Shown here piece by piece: positions 8,510-18,000 of a DNA stretch of 46,278 bases. The stretch is from an uncultured Pseudomonadota bacterium. GTDB lineage: Bacteria > Myxococcota_A > Bradymonadia > Bradymonadales > Bradymonadaceae. The notes under the pieces were generated by a model, which searched no databases, was not told the DNA's origin, and was given only the letters and a program-made list of their open reading frames with translations. Position numbers and translations under genes: made by a program. The stretch's first letter is position 1, and each line of letters starts with the position of its first letter. Where the stretch lies: positions 1-46,278 of the forward strand of contig CATLTV010000017.1 of assembly GCA_950059285.1 (NCBI GenBank). Direction: 5' to 3'.

Positions 8510-8684
8510 ATGTTTTGAAAGGTGTCCAAGGACTGTCATGGTTATCACTTCTACTCTATGGCCATCTCTTGGGATCAGTTTGAGGTGGCGGTTCTAGACA
8601 CAAGCACACCTAAACTGGGCGGATGTTTCAATTAAAACGGCTAAACTTCGACTGATTGTGAAGAAAGCCGTGTACATTATGCTA

Positions 8685-8752
8685 AAATGGTGGAGTACAC
8701 AACAAGTCTTTGACGACTTCTCGTCAAAGGCGTGCCGTGTACTCCACCATTT
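8685..8752 (-). terminator. Nested long hairpin between the tri-heme cytochrome gene and coxB
   Basis: Outer arms of 16 bp (8685-8700 with 8737-8752; AAATGGTGGAGTACAC and its complement) enclose an inner 9-bp hairpin (CTTTGACGA/TCGTCAAAG, 8708-8729, loop CTTC). It begins six bases beyond the upstream stop codon and ends 175 bases before coxB. The stem is strong enough to be a terminator or partial terminator separating the complex III and oxidase halves of the operon. The T-content after it on the coding strand is modest (TTTAGCAT), so a processing or stabilising role is also possible. Confidence 0.6.
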
Positions 8753-8758
8753 GAAAGA

Positions 8759-10348
8759 CTATTGTTGGTTTTCAGATGCTGGAGCTTCCTGAGGCGCAGC
8801 CGCCTCAACTTCCATCACCATGTTGACCTCTTGTTCCTTGGCCGTGGTGACGATGGCCTGGACAGGTGCATTCTCTGGACCAGGAACAGCAACGATGTAG
8901 AACTGAGCGCGCTTTTTCTCTGTGTCGTAGGTGACCTGCTGGAGCTCTTTGAGCGCCTCAAGAGTGGTCTGCGTGGTGCTTCCGTCCTCATTGGTGATGA
9001 GGAGGTTGTTCTGCAAATCAAGCTTGATGCGGATGCGTTTGACAGGAGCGTCAAGGACAGCTGCCTGAGATGCTTCTACGAACTTGGCGCTACCATCCAT
9101 GAGTGCGACATAGGCCTGGACATCTTTCCAGTCTTGCTCGCTCATCACGGCTGCATCAGTCATATCAGGCAATGTGGCGTGAACACCCTCGCTTGCCCTC
9201 TGAGCAAATGCATCATAGCTACCAGCTGCATCGTTGTTCTGAAGCGCTGCAACTTTCAGGTAGAGGAAGGGAGGGGTTGCTCCGTATGGGCCTGAGGGAC
9301 GAGAGCCATCGCCTTTTGCACCGTGGCAAGATGCACAGTTCTGAGCAAAGAGGACCTCACCTTGTGTCGCATCAGAGTCAGCGTACTTGTACACAGGACC
9401 GAGCTTGGCTTGTGCAAGTGCACGTTGGTTAGGCACATCCTCAATGAGGAATTTCATGGCACGCTCAACAGGGATTGACTCGGGCTTGGCTGGAGCGCTC
9501 AATGAACGACACACCTCAAGGATCTGCTTCTCGGAGGAGGGCTCACGCTCAGCTTCGGGAATCCACTGACGCACGTAGTGTGTCAGTGCCCAGCGCTCAT
9601 CCTCTGTGAGGTTTGCGTAGGACGCCATGGATGTGCCTTCAATACCATTGCTGAGTGTACCAAAGATGCCAAGGGGGCTTGTGCCATTGGTCCACTCGGA
9701 CTTTTTGGCACCCACGAAGTTACGTGGTGGTGGCTGAAGCGCGGCAGCAGCAGCGCCATCGCCTTTACCTGCATCACCGTGACAGGACACGCAGTTTGTT
9801 GCGTACAACTTCTTGCCTTGCTCCAACTGCTCATCACCCTTGGGGGTCACGCGTGAGCCAATGGAGTTTTTGATCACAGTGTCACACACACCGTTGACCG
9901 CTTCATATTCGGCCTGTGCGATGACTGTCTGAGGATCAGCAGGGTTGCTTTTGGAGAGGCTACGTACGTAGTGAGCCACAGCCCAACGGTCCTGATAGGC
10001 AAGGTAGTTGTAGATGCTGTGCTCCACGCCTTCTTGCTTCTTCGAGATCAGGTTGTAGGTCTGAATCAGGCCACCACCAAGCTTGAACTCGTCATCAGCA
10101 AGACTTCCTGTCAGTCCCAGCTTCTTTGCCTCGGGAGTGTTGTTGCTCCCATCAGCGCCGTGGCAGGTGACACATTGACGCTCATACACGACCTTACCCC
10201 TGGCGATTTTCGCCTCTGATGGAGTGAGCATCTCGTCGAGCTTCTTCATGCCAATGCCCTGGCCATATACAGATGGAATCAAGGCGCAAAGCCCGCCAAG
10301 GACAAGGGCTCCTTTGATGCTTTTCTTTAGGATGATCTGTCTTCTCAT
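8759..10348 (-). CDS. Tri-heme cytochrome c with ExbD/TolR-like C-terminal domain
   Basis: About 529 residues from ATG 10348, with a signal peptide (MRRQIILKKSIKGALVLG...). Three heme c sites, CVTCH (59), CVSCH (186) and CASCH (338), mark three class I cytochrome c domains. The partner methionines are probably in the TSMASY and LPDM regions. Residues about 437-516 contain no heme site. They read as beta-alpha-beta: a strand (RIRIKLDLQNNLLIT), a T-x-L-E-A-L helix, a strand (FYIVAV), a helix (VQAIVTTAKEQ) and a strand (VNMVMEV). This resembles the periplasmic domain of ExbD/TolR. The gene lies between actF and coxB, so it probably carries electrons from ACIII to the oxidase. The tail ends in an Ala/Glu/Pro stretch. 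The cytochrome assignment is firm; the ExbD-like call is pattern recognition only. Confidence 0.85.
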   Translation of the reverse strand: MRRQIILKKSIKGALVLGGLCALIPSVYGQGIGMKKLDEMLTPSEAKIARGKVVYERQCVTCHGADGSNNTPEAKKLGLTGSLADDEFKLGGGLIQTYNLISKKQEGVEHSIYNYLAYQDRWAVAHYVRSLSKSNPADPQTVIAQAEYEAVNGVCDTVIKNSIGSRVTPKGDEQLEQGKKLYATNCVSCHGDAGKGDGAAAAALQPPPRNFVGAKKSEWTNGTSPLGIFGTLSNGIEGTSMASYANLTEDERWALTHYVRQWIPEAEREPSSEKQILEVCRSLSAPAKPESIPVERAMKFLIEDVPNQRALAQAKLGPVYKYADSDATQGEVLFAQNCASCHGAKGDGSRPSGPYGATPPFLYLKVAALQNNDAAGSYDAFAQRASEGVHATLPDMTDAAVMSEQDWKDVQAYVALMDGSAKFVEASQAAVLDAPVKRIRIKLDLQNNLLITNEDGSTTQTTLEALKELQQVTYDTEKKRAQFYIVAVPGPENAPVQAIVTTAKEQEVNMVMEVEAAAPQEAPASENQQ

Positions 10349-10398
10349 AATCTTGTGCTCTGTGCCGGTATGGTGAAACATCAATCCTTGTGCTGGTG

Positions 10399-10436
10399 AT
10401 TTGAGCGCCCGTATCTTGGCGAGCAGGCGCTCAAAT
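10399..10436 (-). other. 11-bp intercistronic hairpin after actF
   Basis: ATTTGAGCGCC (10399-10409) pairs with GGCGCTCAAAT (10426-10436) around a 16-base loop. It lies 74 bases after the actF stop and 50 bases before the cytochrome start. A T-run is not obvious on the coding strand. Confidence 0.55.
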
Positions 10437-10510
10437 AAACCTTATTACCTGATATGATGTGTGTTCCGGTGGATATAGTTCACGTTTATTTGTGTTGCGT
10501 TGTGCAAATT

Positions 10511-11809
10511 TTACAATGACTGGTCGTAGAGTCCGTCCATCAGAGGTTCTTCATGAGTGAACTCAGGAAGGGTCTCGTGAAGGTAGGGATCTTTGACGGG
10601 GATCAGGTTCTGTCCTGCAAGCGCTTTCCCTGCCACGAGAGCAAAGAGACCGATGAATCCAAAGGCGATACCAAACTCAAGGCCAGCGTTCAGAAGGCTA
10701 GGTCCGATGTGGTGTGCTGCATCGTGTGCTGCATGTGCACCGCCAGTGTTGATTCCATGGGGCTTGGGCTCAACCCAGTACCAGATTTCAAAGAGCTGTG
10801 TCGCGACAAGCCACATGCTGAGGTAGTACATGATGTTGCTTTTGTTCTTCTTGATCTTCTGTGGAAGCATGATGAAGAACGGCACGATGAACTTGATGAA
10901 TGGAAGGACGAGCGTGAAGGTCATCCAGCCATTTTGCATGCGCTGAAGGTACCAGACATCTTCCTCTGGAATGTTCGCGTACCAGATAAGAAGGAACTGA
11001 CAGAATGCGATATAGGCGTAAAAGACTGTGAAGCCAAAGACCATCTTGCCAAGGTCATGAACCTGACGTCCGCCCACAAAGCTACCAAAGTAGTTTTTAC
11101 GACCAAGGTAGATCATCAGCACATAGGTAAGTGCCAACCCACTCTGGAACAGTCCTGCAAAGGTGTACACGCTGAACATGGTCGAGAACCAGTTGGGCTC
11201 AAGGCTCATCAGGAAGTACCAAGCAAGGAAGGAGAGACCAATGGTGAACACAATGAGGTACACTGCCGAGGTCATCTTCAACTTGTTGCTAAGCTCATAC
11301 CCACCTTCCTCATCCTGTTTCAGAGAGAATGTACGCATGGCGTAGAAGATTGCGGAGAGGCCACCAAAGGTAGCAACAGTCGCAATGATGAAACCTGTTT
11401 GGTTCAGGAACCCAAGCTTCTTGACCAGGAAGGGGTCGTTAGCTGCATTGGGTTGCTTCCAGAGGTAAATTGAGTCAGGGATCATGAAAACAGCTACCAG
11501 CGCCAGTACGCCCGCGACGGGGATGTACCAGCCAAAGCTTTCCACGATGCGGCGCAATGATACGCTCCATCCTGAGCGAGGAAGGTGCTGAATTGAGGCA
11601 AAGAATGGTCCAAAGAGCCCCAAGCCCATGGTGAACCAAAAGCCAATTAAGTAACCTTTCCATGCGACGTCTGCGTCAACTGCAAGCAGAGTAATGGCGA
11701 AAAGTACCGCGCCAAGTACGGCAAGGACTCCCGCAGCCGTCATAAACTGACGGGGAAGTTCGAGCCTTTTGGGGGGCACGATTTCGTGGTGATGTCCGTG
11801 ATGTGCCAT
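10511..11809 (-). CDS. actF: Alternative complex III subunit ActF
   Basis: A 432-residue multi-spanning membrane protein with about ten helices, in the position where ACIII operons carry actF. The N-terminus is cytoplasmic and histidine-rich (MAHHGHHHEI). The helical core shows IGFWFTMGLGLFGPF and WYANIPEEDVWYL, in line with ActC/ActF quinol-site subunits related to NrfD. ActF is the second large membrane subunit of the quinol:electron acceptor oxidoreductase that replaces cytochrome bc1. GAGG precedes the ATG. The call depends on the neighbouring actA-E genes as well as the sequence. Confidence 0.92.
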   Translation of the reverse strand: MAHHGHHHEIVPPKRLELPRQFMTAAGVLAVLGAVLFAITLLAVDADVAWKGYLIGFWFTMGLGLFGPFFASIQHLPRSGWSVSLRRIVESFGWYIPVAGVLALVAVFMIPDSIYLWKQPNAANDPFLVKKLGFLNQTGFIIATVATFGGLSAIFYAMRTFSLKQDEEGGYELSNKLKMTSAVYLIVFTIGLSFLAWYFLMSLEPNWFSTMFSVYTFAGLFQSGLALTYVLMIYLGRKNYFGSFVGGRQVHDLGKMVFGFTVFYAYIAFCQFLLIWYANIPEEDVWYLQRMQNGWMTFTLVLPFIKFIVPFFIMLPQKIKKNKSNIMYYLSMWLVATQLFEIWYWVEPKPHGINTGGAHAAHDAAHHIGPSLLNAGLEFGIAFGFIGLFALVAGKALAGQNLIPVKDPYLHETLPEFTHEEPLMDGLYDQSL

Positions 11810-11890
11810 GAACGTTGCCTCAATCTATCTAGCTTGTGAGCGAGGGGCCAGAGGGCATCGCTCATCGTGAATTTAAAGAAGTGTTATAAC

Positions 11891-11931
11891 GGACACATTG
11901 CTCGGGTTTATGTGTGTAGAGCAATGTGTCC
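11891..11931 (-). other. 13-bp intercistronic hairpin between actE and actF
   Basis: GGACACATTGCTC (11891-11903) pairs perfectly with GAGCAATGTGTCC (11919-11931) around a 15-base loop. It lies 27 bases after the actE stop. No T-run follows on the coding strand. Confidence 0.6.
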
Positions 11932-11958
11932 TGGTGTGCTCTTGGATCCTGCTGGAAC

Positions 11959-12606
11959 CTACTCTTTTATCCTGTCTAGATCCTGTGGTTCAGGATAGTC
12001 AGCGCGCTGCAATGCTCTGACATAGTTCACCACAGCCCAACGCTCAACGGGGTACAGGTTGTTTTTGTAGGACCACATGCGTCCCTGACCATTTGTGATG
12101 ACATGGTAAATCTCACCATCTTCCCAGTTGCGTACGCGAGAGCTGGTCAGTGTGGGTGGTGTAGGATACTTTTCTTCTCCTACAACGTAACCATTGCCGT
12201 ATCCCTTGGGACCGTGACACACGATGCAGTTGGTCTCATACATGAGCTTGCCGTAGCGAAGGCTCTCCTCTGTGATCTCCACAGGGTTTTTGAGCACCTT
12301 GGCTTTCTCTGCATCGGCAGGGAAGGGGTAGGGCCTGTGATCATCGGGCACAGTCTTGGGAGCAGGGAGACGCATTCCACCTTTGACCCACTCTTTGTCT
12401 GTGGCGTTATAGTGGATTTGCTTTTCCTGATCCTTGAACGCTGGAGATGCGTGCATGCCTTGCACGGGGTTGAGCTCTGCAAAAGGTTTGTTGCCATCTG
12501 CAGGAATACCAACCTCTACGCAGGCTGCCTGACTGACCAGGATTCCCAGCAGTCCGAGCAGCATCCAGCTAGGGTGAGCAAGTTGTTGTTTGACGTGTAT
12601 AGTCAT
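11959..12606 (-). CDS. actE: Alternative complex III mono-heme cytochrome c lipoprotein ActE
   Basis: A 215-residue lipoprotein: a hydrophobic leader with lipobox SQAAC (cysteine near residue 29), then a cytochrome c domain with a single CIVCH site and a C-terminal helix (ERWAVVNYVRAL) typical of class I cytochromes. In ACIII the mono-heme ActE passes electrons from the pentaheme ActA toward the oxidase. GAGAG precedes the start. It sits directly downstream of actD with a 23-base gap, so there is no room for the kind of hairpin seen at other junctions. Confidence 0.93.
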   Translation of the reverse strand: MTIHVKQQLAHPSWMLLGLLGILVSQAACVEVGIPADGNKPFAELNPVQGMHASPAFKDQEKQIHYNATDKEWVKGGMRLPAPKTVPDDHRPYPFPADAEKAKVLKNPVEITEESLRYGKLMYETNCIVCHGPKGYGNGYVVGEEKYPTPPTLTSSRVRNWEDGEIYHVITNGQGRMWSYKNNLYPVERWAVVNYVRALQRADYPEPQDLDRIKE

Positions 12607-12629
12607 GATTCTCTCATGCTCCGTTATGC

Positions 12630-13505
12630 TTAAAATTTCACGGTGCGAATTTCAACAGGATCAAGAGTCTGCATGAACTCTCGCGCTTGGCCATACTGAG
12701 GATCTTTTGAGTCAATCCACAACACGAAGCGATCGTTGGTGATCTCTGTATCAATAATACGTGGCTTCCTGAAACAGCCCGAGGCAATGAACATCACCAG
12801 AGCGCTGGTAACGCCGCCGATGAGGACGGTAAGCTCGAACATGATTGGCACGAAGCTGGGCCATGGTGCGTGTGGCTTACCACCAATGATCATGGGCCAG
12901 TCGAATGTGAGCGTGCCAAACTGCAGGGCGTTTGCAAGAAGGAATCCTGTACCGCCAGCACCAAAGGTAACCCAGGGAAGCCAGGACCTTCCGATTCCCA
13001 TGGCATCCTCGATACCGTGGATAGGGAATGGGGAGAAGGCATCCCAGATCTCAAAACCCTTGTCGCGAGCTTTTTCTGCTGCGTGGAGCAACTCGTGGGG
13101 ATCATCAAAATATGCTGCCAGACCATCTGCGCTGCTGTCATCCATTGTGATGACAGCAGGTACGGGAGCTTCAACTTCTTCAGACTCATCGTCTGCGTCT
13201 GCGCTCTCTTCCTCAACGTCACTCTCTTCGGATGCTTCAGAAACTTCAGACACTTCTGAGGTCTCGGATGCTGCAGCTACGACGTCAGCGTCGTCCTCTG
13301 CATCATCATCCTCTGACTCGTCTTCCTCGGAAGACTCCTCTTCAACAGCGTCATCCTCTTCAGGCTCATCTGTTGTTGCGTCGCTCTCTTCAGAATCTTC
13401 AAGTCCAAGAGCGTCCGCCATGGAGCTCTCTTCCTCTTCACCAGAGGTTTCATCCTGGGTCTGATCCAATTCTTCTTCTGTTGTTTTCTTTGTATCATCA
13501 GCCAT
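12630..13505 (-). CDS. actD: Alternative complex III subunit ActD with long acidic N-terminal extension
   Basis: A 291-residue protein. The C-terminal ~175 residues are a normal Act[21 protein letters not shown], two membrane helices (about residues 180-197 and 222-246) and a C-terminal soluble block ending [10 protein letters not shown]. The first ~115 residues are low complexity, almost entirely Glu, Asp, Ser, Ala and Thr, and would carry a very strong negative charge. The start ATG lies in an 8-base overlap with the end of actC and is preceded by AAGGAG at a good distance, so the extension is translated from this codon. ActD lies at the membrane next to ActC/ActF. The extension is unlike other members I know of. 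Confidence 0.92.
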   Translation of the reverse strand: MADDTKKTTEEELDQTQDETSGEEEESSMADALGLEDSEESDATTDEPEEDDAVEEESSEEDESEDDDAEDDADVVAAASETSEVSEVSEASEESDVEEESADADDESEEVEAPVPAVITMDDSSADGLAAYFDDPHELLHAAEKARDKGFEIWDAFSPFPIHGIEDAMGIGRSWLPWVTFGAGGTGFLLANALQFGTLTFDWPMIIGGKPHAPWPSFVPIMFELTVLIGGVTSALVMFIASGCFRKPRIIDTEITNDRFVLWIDSKDPQYGQAREFMQTLDPVEIRTVKF

Positions 13506-14937
13506 CAGCTAACTCCTTGCGTCGTGAGCGCACAGCTGTCTTGGGATCCATGACCGACTTGACCTCAAACATACAGATGGTCGGAAGGACACGTGCGAAC
13601 AGCAGGAACAGTGTCATGAACATTCCAAATGAACCGATTGTAAGGATCCAGTCCATGGGCTTGAAGTCGTAGTTACCCCAGGAGCTAGGGAGGAAGTCCC
13701 TGTGCAAACTGGTGACAACAATCACGTAGCGCTCAAACCACATACCGAGGTTCACAAACAGGGTCATCACGAAGATGACGGGCAAGTTGCGGCGGATAGA
13801 CTTGAACCAGAAGAGCTGAGGTACGACCATGTTACATCCGTACATGATCAATGCACTCCACCAGTAAGGGCCAAACAGACGGTTGGAGAAGTGGAAACGC
13901 TCGCCAGGCACACCCGAGTAGTATGCAATGAAGAATTCAACAAGGTATGCACTACCCACGACCATGGAGGTCGCCAACACAATCTTGGCCATCGCCTCAA
14001 TGTGGTTCATGGTGACATAGTCTTCCAGGCTGAACACATGGCGCATGATGATGAGCAAGGTGAGCACCATCGCGAATCCAGAGAAGATAGCGCCGCCGAC
14101 GAAGTAGGGTGGGAAGATGGTTGTGTGCCAACCAGGAATCACACTCACAGCAAAGTCGAAGGACACGATGGTGTGCACGGAGAGCACCAGAGGAGTCGCA
14201 AGGCCAGCAAGCAACATGTAAGCTGCTTCGTAGTGACGCCATGCTCTGGAGGATCCTGTCCAACCAAGGCTCAGGATGCCGTACACTGTGCGTCTCAAGG
14301 AGTGACGCGCACGGTCACGCACAGAGGCGATATCGGGAACAAGGCCCACATACCAGAACACGATGGAAATCGTGGCATAGGTCGACACAGCAAACACATC
14401 CCACAGCAGTGGGGAGTTGAAGTTGACCCACAGCGGACCCCTTCCATTTGGAAGTGGCACAAGCCAGTAAGCAAACCAGGGACGACCTGTGTGAAGCAAT
14501 GGGAAAAGACCCGCTGTCATCACGGCAAAGATTGTCATCGCCTCGGCAGAGCGGTTCACCGCCGTACGCCAGTTTTGCCTGAAGAGGAAAAGGATCGCGG
14601 AAATCAGAGTTCCCGCGTGACCAATACCAATCCAGAAGACGAAGTTAATAATGTAGACACCCCAACCCACAGGGTTGTTGATACCTACCAGACCTTGTCC
14701 AACGGTGATCTCAAGGCCGAGGCCTGTGAGGAACATCAACATCAAAAGGACGGATGGAATAAAGGCAAATACCCAAAGTTTAGTGGGCATCCTCTCTGTG
14801 TGGATGGCAATATCATCGTTGACATCCGAGTAGGACTTCCCGCCTGTAACCAAGGGCTCACGCACTGCGCGATCCCCTCCAAGTGGACCTTTACCGGTTA
14901 GTATTCCAGGATGTCCTGTCAACTCGCTACGCTTCAT
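13498..14937 (-). CDS. actC: Alternative complex III quinol-binding membrane subunit ActC (NrfD/PsrC family)
   Basis: About 479 residues with ten predicted helices. The NrfD-family blocks are clear: [52 protein letters not shown] and [11 protein letters not shown]. The histidine of GIGHAGT and the Asp of DVFAV match residues linked to quinone and proton chemistry in this family. I prefer ATG 14937 ([11 protein letters not shown]); the reading frame runs to a TTG at 14982. An 8-bp dyad (AGTGATCA/TGATCACT, 14982-14999) precedes the gene. The stop overlaps actD by 8 bases. Confidence 0.94.
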   Translation of the reverse strand: MKRSELTGHPGILTGKGPLGGDRAVREPLVTGGKSYSDVNDDIAIHTERMPTKLWVFAFIPSVLLMLMFLTGLGLEITVGQGLVGINNPVGWGVYIINFVFWIGIGHAGTLISAILFLFRQNWRTAVNRSAEAMTIFAVMTAGLFPLLHTGRPWFAYWLVPLPNGRGPLWVNFNSPLLWDVFAVSTYATISIVFWYVGLVPDIASVRDRARHSLRRTVYGILSLGWTGSSRAWRHYEAAYMLLAGLATPLVLSVHTIVSFDFAVSVIPGWHTTIFPPYFVGGAIFSGFAMVLTLLIIMRHVFSLEDYVTMNHIEAMAKIVLATSMVVGSAYLVEFFIAYYSGVPGERFHFSNRLFGPYWWSALIMYGCNMVVPQLFWFKSIRRNLPVIFVMTLFVNLGMWFERYVIVVTSLHRDFLPSSWGNYDFKPMDWILTIGSFGMFMTLFLLFARVLPTICMFEVKSVMDPKTAVRSRRKELADG

Positions 14938-15030
14938 GACAGACTCGTTCGCGTTTGTATAATCTTTGTGACTCCCCAGCAAGTGATCACCTGATCACTA
15001 CTGAGCGCTCTTGCTTCTTTTTCTATTCTC

Positions 15031-15060
15031 CAGGGCACAGGGTGTGATGCCTGTGCCCTG
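15031..15060 (-). other. 11-bp intercistronic hairpin between actB and actC
   Basis: CAGGGCACAGG (15031-15041) pairs perfectly with CCTGTGCCCTG (15050-15060) around an 8-base loop. It starts ten bases after the actB stop. The coding strand after it reads GAGAATAG, with no T-run, so it is unlikely to be a simple terminator. It may protect or delimit the actB message. Confidence 0.6.
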
Positions 15061-15070
15061 CTAGAAACTG

Positions 15071-18000
15071 CTAGTGATGATCTCCACCAGTTGCAGCTTC
15101 CTTGTGCTCGTCTTTTGCACCGTGTGCATCGGCTGCGCCATGGTCATCATGACCGTGGTCGTCGCCATGGCCTGCACCATGATGGCCAAAGCCTTCTTCA
15201 TCGCGCAAATCAATCTTTGCAGTGTTCACCACGCGAGTGAGGTAAGCCACGGAGGACTCAACGCCGATCTCGTGAAGTGGTGTCATCGCTCTCTGCTTGG
15301 CGTGCATCTTGGACACAGCGCTCTCAGGGTCGGTGAGGTTACCAAAGGTAATTGCGTCTGCAGGACAGCTCTGTTGACATGCTGTGATCACGTCGCCATC
15401 ACGCATTGTTGTACGACCTTCTTTCTTTGCGTCCCACTTCGCGCGGCGAATTCTCTGTACACAGAATGTACATTTTTCCATCACACCACGAGAACGTACT
15501 GTGACTTCAGGGTTGTATCCCATCGCCAGTGGCTCGGCTGCGTTGTAGCGGCCATGTTTCTTGAGCTCTGGGTAGATGGATGCAAAGAAGGTGTCGCTGC
15601 GATCTTCTGAGTAGTTATACCAGTTGAAGCGGCGGACCTTGAAGGGGCAGTTGTTTGAACAGTAACGTGTACCCACACATCGGTTGTATGCCATCTGGTT
15701 GAGGCCATCTGTGGAGTGCATTGTCGCAAGGACAGGACACACTGTCTCACAGGGAGCGTTCTCACAGTGCTGACACATGATGGGCTGGAAGACCACGCGT
15801 GGGTTATCCAGATACTCACGCATCTCGACATAGGGCTCTTCAGCGAACATCGGGTCGTTGATGGGGTCACTACGCTTGTGATCAATCTCTGTGGTTTGAG
15901 GCAAGCGGTAGTAACGGTCGATACGCATCCAGTGCATCTCACGACCTTCGATCACGCCTTGACGACCGACAACAGCGGTGTTGTTCTCTTCCTGACAGGC
16001 GATCACGCATGCGTTACAGCCTGTACACTTGGAGAGATCCACGCTCATGCCCCACTTGAGGCTATACTTGTGGTCTTCCCAGAAGTCCTGAAGAGGTGGG
16101 TGTGCGTGAATGCCAGCCGAGGCATCCTTCTGGTAATCACTCAATGTGGTGATGGCCATCAGGTTGGAGCGCTTGTGCATATCAAGCAACTGTGAACCCT
16201 GAGGTACTGCGAGTGGCTCGTGCTTGTTTGTCTTCTCCATGGAGACAGCAAAACCAGCGAGAACCTTTGTGCCAAAATCTTTGGAGATGCTTGAGAACAT
16301 GAAGCCGTTTTCGCCAAGTTCGTTGGCAACTTCACCAGCTCGTGTGCGTCCGTATCCAAGAGGAATAGCCACCACATCATCATGCATGCCTGGCACCATG
16401 ATCACAGGGAACTGAAGTCCACGTTCGCCGCCTTCGGGACGAATCTCAACGTAGTCACCATTTTTTACGCCAGCCTCATCCATGCGTTTGGGGCTGAGCA
16501 TGAGGTAGGAGCCCCACACATGCTTTGTGATGGGGTCAGGGAGTTCCTGAAGGTGACCGTTGTTTGCGTGATCGCCATCACCCATGGGGATGGATGAGAA
16601 CATGACAAGCTCAATGCCTTTGACGGCAGAGGCTTGGTCGATGCTCTGAGGCAACAACGCCTTGGTGTTTGCAAGGTTGAACGCAGGAGCTTTACGCTTG
16701 GCTTCAGGAGAGATCCACACGCCTTTGCGGAGGACTGCTTCCCAGAATGCATCAAAGCCGTTGACTGCGTTTGCCTTGGGGTAGATTTCTTTTTCCCAGT
16801 GATTGCGCACAAAGCGGTACCAGGAACCTGTTTCGAAGACCACATTGCCAGCCTGGTTGCCGACGGGCTTTTCGTCCTTGGTCAGGAATGGAGCAAGTTC
16901 AGGTACAAGACCAGACTGTGCAAACCATACCAGGAGGCTCTCCTCAAATGGGCGAGTCTCGTACAGAGGACGAATCACGGGCTGCTGGATGGAGTAAATG
17001 CCATCGAAGGGGAGGGCGTCTCCCCAGCTCTCAAGGTAGTGAGATGAGGTGGCAAGGTAGTCTGCGAGCACCGCTGTCTCATCGAGACGATCCTGACAGC
17101 TGATGACCAGTGTAGCTTTCTTGAGTGCCTCGGCGAGACCAAGCTCTGGTGGTGCAGAGTAAACGGGGTTTGTTTGACCGATGATCAACGTGGAGATCTT
17201 GCCTGCGTTGAGGTCATCGACAAGCTGCTTGAGCTGACGGAACTCACCAAGGGACTGGCGAGACACAAGGTCGCGCTCAATGGTGTGTCCATCTGCGCCG
17301 AGTGCAGCGTTCAAAAGGTTGACTGCAGCTTCAAGGCGAACACCTCCGGGTGTGCTTGATGCAACGCCACCAGCGACGACGAGCGCCTTGTTGACGTGTC
17401 CAGCAAGTTCCTGTCCGATACGCTTGAGGTCTGCCTCTGGCACGCCTGTGCGTGCAGACACCAGTGCAGGTGTGAACTTGCCAAGGACTGCACCAAGGGA
17501 GCCTGCGAAGGTGCTGACCTTTTTGGTCACGATGACTTCATGTGCAAGTGCCATGGCGATGTAAGTGAGGTCGCTTGTGCGGACCCTGAATCGCTCATCT
17601 GCGTTTGCACCTGTGAGGGTCATCATCCCTTCAAAGGCGACCATACGGTTGAAGTTGCCTTCCGGGTTACGACGAGAGGAGAACTGCTTGGTGAACTCCA
17701 CGGAGGAGAACCAGTCACCAAGGAAGTCACTCTGGAGCGAGATGATCATGTCAGCCTTGTCAAAGCGGTAATGGGGCATTGCCCTTTCACCGTAGCTGGC
17801 CATGTTCGCTTCCAGGATGGACTCATCGCTGATCGCTTCGTAGGTGTAGTGCTTGAGGTTCGGGAATTTTTTACCAATGGTATTGATAAGTCCCTGCTGA
17901 GCGGATCCTGACATGCTGGCTGTCAAGATACCGATCTTACCGTTTGTGCCTGCTTCTTTGAGGCTATTAATGACGGCAAGGTCGAGCTCTTCAAAGCTTG

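Noticed and set aside
12736-13464. A 242-codon open frame on the plus strand opposite actD, mostly Ser/Ala/Thr
   Set aside because: It is the antisense reading of the Glu/Asp codon repeats of the ActD extension; low complexity, no ribosome site, no family.
15111-15190. A further long palindrome near CCATGGTCATCATGACCGTGG in actB
   Set aside because: It is short (about 21 bases) with a mismatch; the repetitive His/Asp codons (CAT/GAC/ATG) make such symmetry likely by chance.
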